A DNA stretch of 5,352 nucleotides from Bryobacterales bacterium (GTDB lineage Bacteria; Acidobacteriota; Terriglobia; Bryobacterales; Bryobacteraceae), in assembly GCA_030838885.1 (NCBI GenBank), contig JAUZEU010000058.1, forward strand, positions 1 through 5,352, written 5' to 3'. Made by a program: the position numbers and the translations under genes. Of this stretch, positions 1 through 5,352 are shown piece by piece. Each line of letters opens with the position of its first letter. Positions within the stretch are counted from its first letter, which is position 1. The notes under the pieces were generated by a model. That model had not been told where the DNA came from. It worked only from the letters and a program-made list of their open reading frames with translations, and made no database searches.

Positions 1-740
1 CCATCTTCACGCTGGCGAAGGCCATGGCGAAGATCGGCGACTACGACACTCAACCGAAACTCATCGACAGCACAAAAGAATTCTTCAGCACGCTGGAGAA
101 GACCAGCAAGCCCCCCATGTCCGGCTACTTTCACGATCTTGTCCAGGGTACCGATCCTGCTAAAGTCCATGCCGCCGATATCGAAATCAGCAAAGACCCG
201 CTGCTCCACGCCATCATGCGCAATACCATCGCGCCTGTCTTTCTGAACGCCGGCTTCCGTGGCAACGTGATCCCCGGCTCAGCTGACGCCACACTGAACT
301 TTCGCACCATCCCCGGTACCAACACCGAAGAGCTCATCTCTGAAATCAAGGCCGTCATCAATGACCCGCGCGTCGAAGTCACCAACGCCGGAGCGCGCGG
401 CATGCCCGCCGGAATCAATCCCGCGGCCTATGCCGAGTACATCAAAACGGCCAGCCGCATGAAGCCATCCACCAAAGATTCCGAGCTCTTTCGCGCTCTG
501 GTGGAACAATCAAACTCCGTGTTTCCCGGCGTCCCTGTCACCACCTATCTCTTCCAGGCCGGTACCGACGCCGCCGCATGGCGCAGCCGCGGTATTCCGG
601 TCTATGGAATCTACCCGTACCCCATCAGTGCGGAAGACCTCACCCGCATGCACGGCAACGATGAGCGCGTCAGCGTCGAAAGCCTGCAGCAGGGGACAGA
701 TCTGATCTACAAGACCTTGTTGAATGTAGCTGCAAAATAG
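1..740 (+). CDS. M20-family metallopeptidase, C-terminal part (5' end outside window)
   Basis: This is the 3' part of a zinc-dependent M20 (M20/M25/M40) metallo-hydrolase, a family that cleaves peptides or N-acyl amino acids. The frame is already open at base 3, before the ATG at 24, so that ATG is internal and the true start is upstream. About 246 residues are present, roughly half of a typical 450-500 residue member. Bases from about 200 to 420 encode the dimerisation/lid domain, with the typical stretch GFRGNVIPGSADATLNFR followed by an alpha/beta segment. The C-terminal catalytic part shows GTDAAAW (from 561) and MHGNDERV (from 648). The His at 651-653 matches the conserved zinc-binding His of the family's HGxDER motif. 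The other metal ligands lie in the missing N-terminal half. The gene ends in TAG at 738-740, 31 bases before the receptor gene. Substrate is unknown. Family assignment is firm. Confidence 0.9.
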   Translation, partial: IFTLAKAMAKIGDYDTQPKLIDSTKEFFSTLEKTSKPPMSGYFHDLVQGTDPAKVHAADIEISKDPLLHAIMRNTIAPVFLNAGFRGNVIPGSADATLNFRTIPGTNTEELISEIKAVINDPRVEVTNAGARGMPAGINPAAYAEYIKTASRMKPSTKDSELFRALVEQSNSVFPGVPVTTYLFQAGTDAAAWRSRGIPVYGIYPYPISAEDLTRMHGNDERVSVESLQQGTDLIYKTLLNVAAK

Positions 741-758
741 GCACACGAAGCACAAGCC

Positions 759-763
759 AGGAG
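759..763 (+). promoter_or_regulatory. Shine-Dalgarno sequence of the TonB-receptor gene
   Basis: AGGAG lies 8 bases before the ATG at 772, an ideal distance. It supports that start codon, which also opens directly into a signal peptide. The 31-base gap after the M20 stop leaves little room for a separate promoter, and I see no terminator hairpin in it. Confidence 0.75.
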
Positions 764-771
764 ATTACCTC

Positions 772-2046
772 ATGATCCAGCGACTATTCGTAGCTCTGAC
801 CATTACGGCGGGCCGCTCTTTGGCTCAGCAAACCGGCATCAGCGGCAGACTGACTGACCCGTCCAGTGCTACTCTCACCCATGCCATCGTAAGCGTGCGC
901 GGCGACGACGGCGCAAAGCTCGAAACCATAACCAACGCTCAGGGCATCTATCAGTTCCCCAGCCTGCGCGCCGGGAAATACGTCCTCCGTTTCGATGCGC
1001 CAGGCTTTGCACCTGCTGAACGAACACTCTCCCTGCTTGTCGGTCAGGTAGCTGCGGTTGACGTCACTCTTCAGCTCGCCACCGCGGCATCTTCCATAGC
1101 AGTGGAATCCATCGCCGCAGCCGTCGATACAACTTCCTCCACGGTCGCCGGTGATGTCAGTCCTTCCGAAGTCGCGCGGGTCCCGCTCAACGGTCGCAAC
1201 TACCTGCAACTCGCCATGATGGTTCCAGGCATCACGAACAACACGGTGACCAACTCACCCCTGGGCGCCACCGACAGCGGCAAGTTGCAAATCAACGTCG
1301 ATGGCCAGCAGGTCACGCAAAATTCCGCCAGCGATGGCTTCGGCGAGCCGCAATACAGTCAGGATGCCATTGATCAGTTTCAGATCATCACGAATCGCTT
1401 CGATGCCACCCTTGGCCGCTCTTCACGCATGCAGGTCAACGTGCAGACCAAGTCCGGCGGCAACAATCTCCACGGCACTCTGTACGGCTACTTCCGTAAC
1501 GATGCGTTCAACGCCTCGGACCCCGTAGCCCACCGCGTCCTCCCCTTTTCCGACCAGCAATTCGGGGGCACTGTCGGCGGGCCGATCAGGAAGGACAAGC
1601 TGTTCTTCTTCTTCGCTTACGAAGGCGAGCGCCAGCCTACCACCATCTTCAATGCGCCCACCGGCTTCGGCGGAGTCTCTTATAACTTCGCGAATGAACT
1701 TCGCACCGACACTTACTTGCTCCACTCCGATTGGGCCATTAACGGCGCTCAACGCCTGTCCGTCCGCGCCACCGGCTACACATGGCACGTACCTTTTAAC
1801 AACGTCACAGGTAGTTCTTCGCCCACCCGCGCGACCGACTCCACGCGCACCAGCTACGCAGTCCTCGGCACCTGGATTTGGACCCTCTCACCCGCGCTCG
1901 TGAATGACGTGAAGGTCGGTTTCAACCTTCGACTGGCAGAACACTCCGCTCATACAAAGTCAGGAATATCGCTTGCCCACCATCACTATCGGCGCACCCT
2001 ACAATTACCCGCAACAACTCGGTCAGAACGACTATCAATACCGTGA
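772..2046 (+). CDS. TonB-receptor N-terminal fragment: signal peptide, CarboxypepD_reg-like domain, plug, first barrel strands
   Basis: This 424-residue frame starts at an ATG with a good Shine-Dalgarno sequence. Residues 1-19 look like a Sec signal peptide (hydrophobic LFVALTITAG, likely cut after SLA), although an Arg at 15 interrupts its end. Residues about 21-102 form a carboxypeptidase-regulatory-like beta-sandwich (TGISGRLTDPSSA, then GIYQFPSLRAGKY). Residues about 125-230 are the plug, with PLNGRN at 138-143, VPG at 151-153 and TKSGGNNLHG at 226-235. FGGTVGGPIRKDKLFFF at 264-280 is the family's hallmark at the start of the barrel. I see no clear TonB box. The last genuine residues are VGFN (to base 1926). 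The following 39 residues up to the TGA at 2044-2046 are His/Arg-rich and do not resemble barrel sequence, so they are out-of-frame translation. Confidence 0.85.
   Translation: MIQRLFVALTITAGRSLAQQTGISGRLTDPSSATLTHAIVSVRGDDGAKLETITNAQGIYQFPSLRAGKYVLRFDAPGFAPAERTLSLLVGQVAAVDVTLQLATAASSIAVESIAAAVDTTSSTVAGDVSPSEVARVPLNGRNYLQLAMMVPGITNNTVTNSPLGATDSGKLQINVDGQQVTQNSASDGFGEPQYSQDAIDQFQIITNRFDATLGRSSRMQVNVQTKSGGNNLHGTLYGYFRNDAFNASDPVAHRVLPFSDQQFGGTVGGPIRKDKLFFFFAYEGERQPTTIFNAPTGFGGVSYNFANELRTDTYLLHSDWAINGAQRLSVRATGYTWHVPFNNVTGSSSPTRATDSTRTSYAVLGTWIWTLSPALVNDVKVGFNLRLAEHSAHTKSGISLAHHHYRRTLQLPATTRSERLSIP
1924..1931 (+). other. Frameshift site in the TonB-receptor gene
   Basis: Frame 1 reads VGFN up to 1926 and frame 2 resumes with FDWQN at 1928, leaving one unpaired C at 1927. 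Homologues, from memory, have one residue between N and F (of the type GYNRFDWQN). A loss of two bases from a codon such as CGC is therefore slightly more likely than gain of one base. Both frames are open only from 1913 to 2043, so the lesion must lie there. There is no long homopolymer at this point. Confidence 0.8.
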
Positions 2047-3601
2047 TGACCTGTTCCTGCTCAAGGGCAGCCACAGCATGCGCGTCGGCTTCGACTATCT
2101 CCACAACAAGTACTCTGGCAACTTCGGCCAGAATGTCCGCGGCACCGTGCTCTCCTTTTCTTCCGGTGTCAGCGCTCTCAATCTCGCCTCCGTCTTTCCC
2201 AACTGGCAGGACCCCACTACGTGGAACACCGCGGCGCTTGCGCCCTATGCGACGTCCTTCACGCAGGGCTTCGGGAACTACATCTACAGCCTCCCGACCA
2301 ATGCCATCGCGTTTTGGTTTCAGGATGACTGGAAGATAACGCCGCGGCTCACTCTCAACCTGGGCCTGCGCTATGACAACGATCTCGGAATCTTCAACCC
2401 CGACCTCACTCTGAAAAGCGGAATTCAAACGCCGCACTACAATGACAACCTTCTCTTCCAGCCGCGCCTCGGCTTCGTTTGGGATCCCAAAGGTACCCGC
2501 AAGACCGTCATCCGCGGCGGTGCAGGTCTCTTCTACGCCGACATCCAGACCAACCAAACCATTGACGATCAGATCTTCAACGGCCAGACCACCATCTCGC
2601 CATCAGTGACCGGCAGCGCCGCGAACCCCATCAATCTGAGCGCACCCTTCGGCACCGTAACAGGTGCGCAGTTCCTGTCCGGCGCAGTGCCGGTCAGTGC
2701 CCAAACCATTCAGCCTCTTGGGCCGAACGTACACACGCCATACTCGCTGCAGTTGAGCATCGGTGCGGAACATCAGATCTCGAAGACCTGGAGCCTCTCT
2801 GCAGATGTGGTCCACTGGCGTGTCTATCACGATTGGGTCCGCACCGACGCCAACCTTTTCTTCAACCCCGCAACCGGCTACACCGTAAGTCCCGGCACCG
2901 GCGGGCGGCCGAACGCCGCCTTCGCAGGCATCCTGAACTTCACCACGCCGGACGCAGCGGGCTCCATCTACAACGGCCTGCACGTCGGCCTACAGCACCG
3001 CTTCGCACAAAACTTCTCCGCCTCGGTCGCCTATACTCTGGCGCACCTGAAAGACTCCACCACCGGACCTTTCTACTACCCCAACAACCAGTTCAACCTC
3101 GCCGACGAGTGGGCCGTCTCGCCTGACAACCAGACCCACACTCTGACCGTGGCGAGTTCGTACACATGGAAATGGGGCATCTCGCTCAGCGGATCTTTCC
3201 ACTACGGCTCCAGCCAGAATTTCCAGGTCACGGCCAACCAGAATCCGTTCAATGCCACCGGCGTGACGGACAGGCTGTTTACCGCCAGCGCCGCCTACTT
3301 CGGCTTGCCCGCGAACATCACGCCGCTGACCATCAACGGGATCGCTTACAACCTCCTCGCCCGCGATTCTCTCGTCGGCCACTCCATCGAGCGTCTCGAC
3401 ATGCGGCTGTCAAAGACGTTTACCGTAAAGGACCACATCCGCTTTATCCCCATGGTGGAAGCTTTCAATCTGTTCAATCACTCCAACCTCGGCAGCTATC
3501 AGACCGTGGTGAATGTGGCTTCCTACGGATCGCCCACGCAGAACAGCGACCTCGCATATGCTGCCCGCATGTTGCAGTTCGCCGGACGTTTCGAGTTCTG
3601 A
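1928..3601 (+). pseudogene. TonB-receptor C-terminal fragment: beta-barrel
   Basis: This frame is open from 1913 after a TGA at 1910-1912. Family-like sequence begins with FDWQNTPL at 1928 and runs through PTITIGAPYNYPQQ and YRDDLFLLKGSHSMRVGFDYL, which are barrel motifs of Oar-like receptors. FWFQDDWKITPRLTLNLGLR (about 2311-2370) is another strongly recognisable barrel motif. The end, QFAGRFEF before the TGA at 3599-3601, has the terminal Phe of BAM substrates. About 557 residues belong to it. The first usable start is a TTG at 1973, inside conserved barrel sequence and without a clear ribosome site. The fragment has no signal peptide, so it would not reach the outer membrane alone. It is the rest of the gene starting at 772, not a separate gene. 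Confidence 0.85.
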
Positions 3602-3604
3602 TCT

Positions 3605-4840
3605 ATGAATGGTAGAGAAGCCAGGTGGGCAATCGCCGCCTTCGTTTGCGTCCGCGCGCTCCAGGCCGCGTCGCCGTCTGCATGGTTCGATCAGGTAACA
3701 CCCATCATCACGCCTTCCGAAAAGAAGGCGTACCTTGCCCTGCCCCCCGCGGATCGCAACGTCTTCGAAGAGAACTTCTGGGCGTCCCGCGCCATAGCGA
3801 AAGAAGAGTATTACCGCCGCCTCCAGCACGCTGATGCCACATGGGGCTCGGACAAACCCGGTTCCGGGGCCAACACCGATCCTGGTCGCGTGTATCTCTC
3901 GCTCGGTGCACCAGCCCGGGTCACGCGCATCCCCTCCTCGCGATCTTTCGTTCCACTGGAGATCTGGTATTACGACACTATCCCTGGCCTCCTCAGCACT
4001 GAACTTCACCTGATCTTCTACCGCCAGGCCAGTCTCGGCCTTCCGAAACTCTATTCGCCGACTGTGGACACCATTCGATCTCTGCTTCTTCCGCAAGCCG
4101 CCAATGTCCACATGTTCGGTCCCAATGACAGCCTCACCGAATCCGACATCCGTCGCACCCTCAAAACCGGACCCGCCGAAGACGAAGTCATCACTGCCGC
4201 AACCGGCATTGCCGCAGGTGTCAAATCCAGCGGCAATGATGCAATTCTCGGCCAGATCACTTCTCCGGAGCTGATGCTCTCCAAACCTCCGCAGACCCGC
4301 GTGGCCTCCCGGCTAATCACCGCGCACCCGCAGCTGGAAACGCTCCTGACCGCGTCCCCCTACGGTGGTGGAACTCAGGTAGACCTGCGCCTCGAAACCC
4401 TCGCAAAGCGCCATATCGACCTCGAAGTCTTCGCTGATTCCGCAGCCATCTCACACAACCGCCTCAGCCTGCAGTTCCCCGCGGCGAAAGCCATTGAGTA
4501 CACCCATCGCCTCGATCTGCTCCCTGGTAAGTACCGCCTCATCTTCACGGTCGATGGAACTCCGTTTTCATACCCACTGGACATACCGTCGCACTTAAAG
4601 ATGGGCGCCATAGCGCGGGCCGATCTCGATTCCGAAAACGCGCCTACGCGCGCGCCTTTCAGCTTCGAAGGCAGGCGTCTGAACCTCACGCCGCAAGGGC
4701 GATTCGCTGCTGTTCCAATCTCCGGTCCCGGCAGGATCACCTGGATCGTCCGCAAAGGCTCCCAGGCAGTGTGGCGAAGCACAGTTGACTCAACCTCACT
4801 CTCGACAGTCGAACTGCCGCAGAACCTCCCGCCAGGCTAG
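3605..4840 (+). CDS. GWxTD-domain protein, N-terminal 411 residues as encoded
   Basis: The N-terminus (MNGREARW, hydrophobic AIAAFVCV, then ALQAAS) looks like a Sec signal peptide cut near residue 21-22. Residues about 27-155 match the GWxTD domain. They contain WFDQVTPIITPSEKKAYLAL, then NVFEENFWASR (FW at 58-59), the diagnostic region GANTDPGRVYLSLGAP (88-103), and EIWYYD (119-124). The defining motif reads GANTD, so the Trp of GWxTD is replaced by Ala. Residues about 165-230 hold a low-similarity linker. From about 255 the protein is beta-rich, including LLPGKYRLIFTVDG (305-318), which resembles an Ig/fibronectin-like fold. Translation as written stops at the TAG right after PPG. The domain call is fairly firm; the function is not known. 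Confidence 0.82.
   Translation: MNGREARWAIAAFVCVRALQAASPSAWFDQVTPIITPSEKKAYLALPPADRNVFEENFWASRAIAKEEYYRRLQHADATWGSDKPGSGANTDPGRVYLSLGAPARVTRIPSSRSFVPLEIWYYDTIPGLLSTELHLIFYRQASLGLPKLYSPTVDTIRSLLLPQAANVHMFGPNDSLTESDIRRTLKTGPAEDEVITAATGIAAGVKSSGNDAILGQITSPELMLSKPPQTRVASRLITAHPQLETLLTASPYGGGTQVDLRLETLAKRHIDLEVFADSAAISHNRLSLQFPAAKAIEYTHRLDLLPGKYRLIFTVDGTPFSYPLDIPSHLKMGAIARADLDSENAPTRAPFSFEGRRLNLTPQGRFAAVPISGPGRITWIVRKGSQAVWRSTVDSTSLSTVELPQNLPPG
4838..4840 (+). other. In-frame amber stop inside the GWxTD/TPR gene
   Basis: TAG follows the codons CCG CCA GGC (PPG) and is followed in the same frame by TAC CGC CTC GAA (YRLE). The frame then stays open for 156 codons to TAA at 5309-5311. The conserved sense continues directly on both sides, so this is a single-codon nonsense change and not a gene boundary. 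Confidence 0.85.
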
Positions 4841-5311
4841 TACCGCCTCGAAGCCATTACATCCGGAGACTCACGAGCTGCCGATCTCACCTTACCCATC
4901 CCGGCCGCCCCCGAAAACACCGCCACCGCGATCTCATACAACGCCAATCTGGCACCTGCGCAAAGGCTGACATCGCTGGGTCATCAATGGCTTTTGCGAG
5001 GCACCCTGGCAGCCGCCCGCCAAAGTCTCGAAGCCTCCCTGCGCGAAGACCAGACAACGGAAGCTCAGATCGAACTCGCCCGCGCCGACACCCTCGCAGG
5101 TAATCTCGACCCGGCCCGCGAACGCCTTCACCGGGTCCTCACCGTCCAGCCCGCGAATTTCGAAGCCCTCGCCATCTACGCGGCGATCGAAACACGCCTG
5201 CAGGACTACACCGTAGCCACCGAATACTATCGCCGCGCCCTCGCCGTTCAGGACTCACCGGAATTGCGTGCCGCGCTCGCCCGGCTCCCCTCAACCAATG
5301 CAGTAAAGTAA
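4841..5311 (+). pseudogene. TPR-like C-terminal tail of the GWxTD protein, cut off by the TAG
   Basis: These 156 residues finish a beta segment (YRLEAITSGDSRAADLTLPI) and then form an alpha-helical, Ala/Leu-rich stretch. The spacing is TPR-like: AARQSLEASLRED, then AQIELARADTLAGNLDPARERL, then FEALAIYAAIETRLQDY followed by VATEYYRRALAVQ. About three helix pairs are visible. TPRs mediate protein-protein contacts. There is no credible separate start: the first in-frame candidate is a TTG at 4994 without a ribosome site, and the nearby ATG at 4987 is in another frame. It therefore belongs to the gene starting at 3605 and would not be made unless the TAG is read through. Confidence 0.8.
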
Positions 5312-5315
5312 GTCA

Positions 5316-5352
5316 ATGACCGAACGCCGCAGCCAGGCGAAGCGATACTCTA
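5316..5352 (+). CDS. Possible start of the next gene in the operon (3' end outside window)
   Basis: An ATG lies 4 bases after the TAA of the GWxTD/TPR gene and opens a frame, MTERRSQAKRYS, that reaches the window end without a stop. The same close spacing as the previous junction suggests another co-transcribed gene. The basic N-terminus could precede a signal peptide or membrane segment. Only 12 codons are visible and there is no strong Shine-Dalgarno sequence, so neither family nor start can be confirmed. Confidence 0.45.
   Translation, partial: MTERRSQAKRYS

Larger units (their letters stand above)
772..3601 (+). pseudogene. Oar-like TonB-dependent receptor, full extent, frameshifted
   Basis: The two halves of one outer-membrane protein are encoded in different frames: codons 772-1926 in one, and 1928-3601 in the frame one base later. 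Joined, they give about 942 residues with signal peptide, carboxypeptidase-regulatory-like domain, plug and beta-barrel in the usual order. The C-terminal end is an intact aromatic Phe, the usual signal for barrel insertion by the BAM complex. Such proteins take up substrates or act as adhesin/Oar-like proteins at the outer membrane, and the family is highly expanded in Acidobacteriota. Both halves look well conserved with no other stop, so the lesion is recent or is a sequence error. As written, the sequence would produce only a truncated N-terminal protein with no barrel. It sits 31 bases after the M20 gene and 3 bases before the GWxTD gene. Ligand is unknown. Confidence 0.88.
3605..5311 (+). 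pseudogene. GWxTD-domain protein with TPR tail, full extent, interrupted by in-frame TAG
   Basis: One reading frame runs from ATG 3605 to TAA 5309-5311 (568 positions) and contains a single stop, TAG at 4838-4840 (position 412). The domain order is signal peptide, GWxTD domain, two beta-rich segments, then a TPR-like helical tail. The stop falls inside a beta motif: the sequence around it reads LPPG-stop-YRLEAIT, a near copy of LLPGKYRLIFTVDG at residues 305-318 of the same protein. The original codon was thus probably CAG or AAG (Gln/Lys), one base change from TAG. The ATG is 3 bases after the receptor's TGA, with no strong Shine-Dalgarno sequence, which suggests translational coupling. The biochemical role of GWxTD proteins is not established. 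I infer an exported protein working with the neighbouring receptor. Confidence 0.85.

Noticed and set aside
510..755. - strand frame over the M20 end and the intergenic gap
   Set aside because: It overlaps the conserved HGNDER catalytic region on the other strand, and its product resembles no known family.
741..771. Promoter or terminator in the gap between the M20 and receptor genes
   Set aside because: The gap is only 31 bases and shows a ribosome site but no hairpin with a T-run and no convincing -35/-10 pair.
1922..2557. 211-codon open frame on the - strand within the receptor gene
   Set aside because: It is fully antisense to conserved barrel sequence, its Val/Glu-rich composition has no recognisable motif, and there is no ribosome site or independent context.
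1973..3601. Independent barrel gene starting at TTG 1973
   Set aside because: The TTG codes for Leu within conserved receptor sequence (EYRLPTITIG) that begins further upstream at 1928, and the product would lack a signal peptide and plug.
3410..4111. 233-codon open frame on the - strand across the receptor/GWxTD junction
   Set aside because: It lies antisense to two recognisable proteins, and its translation is Arg/Gly-rich without any familiar motif, as expected for a shadow frame in GC-rich DNA.
4994..5311. Separate small TPR gene starting at TTG 4994
   Set aside because: The same frame extends upstream without interruption to the TAG at 4838, carrying family-like sequence, and there is no Shine-Dalgarno sequence before the TTG.

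Overview
The window looks like one co-directional gene block (all + strand) from a GC-rich (about 60% by eye) Acidobacteriota genome. A Bryobacterales/Solibacter-like or related Terriglobia source is my inference. The evidence is the gene content: an Oar-like TonB-dependent outer-membrane protein with a carboxypeptidase-regulatory-like N-terminal domain and the signature PLNGRN, next to a secreted GWxTD-domain protein with a TPR tail. Both families are strongly expanded in that phylum. I found no RNA genes, mobile elements, CRISPR arrays or large repeats. Intergenic gaps are 31, 3 and 4 bases, so no stretch over 300 bases lacks a gene.

Layout. 1-740 is the C-terminal half of an M20-family metallopeptidase whose start lies outside the window. 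772-3601 is a TonB-dependent receptor/Oar-like protein. Its reading frame is broken near base 1927 and continues one frame over (+1 insertion or 2-base loss), giving about 942 residues when joined. 3605-5311 is one GWxTD-domain protein interrupted by a single in-frame TAG at 4838-4840. Reading continues in the same frame for another 156 codons and encodes the end of a beta domain and a TPR-like tail. At 5316 an ATG opens a further reading frame that runs off the window.

How the genes may work together (inference): the spacing suggests a single transcript. The receptor would act in the outer membrane, the GWxTD/TPR protein looks exported, and the M20 enzyme would hydrolyse peptides or N-acyl amino acids, which fits uptake and use of peptide-like nutrients. 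The substrate cannot be read from the sequence.

The main surprise is two independent coding interruptions in two adjacent, otherwise well-preserved genes. Recent decay of the operon, sequence or assembly error, and recoding are all possible. Genome-wide TAG reassignment is disfavoured because the M20 gene itself ends naturally at TAG. I did not find a convincing new biological system here.
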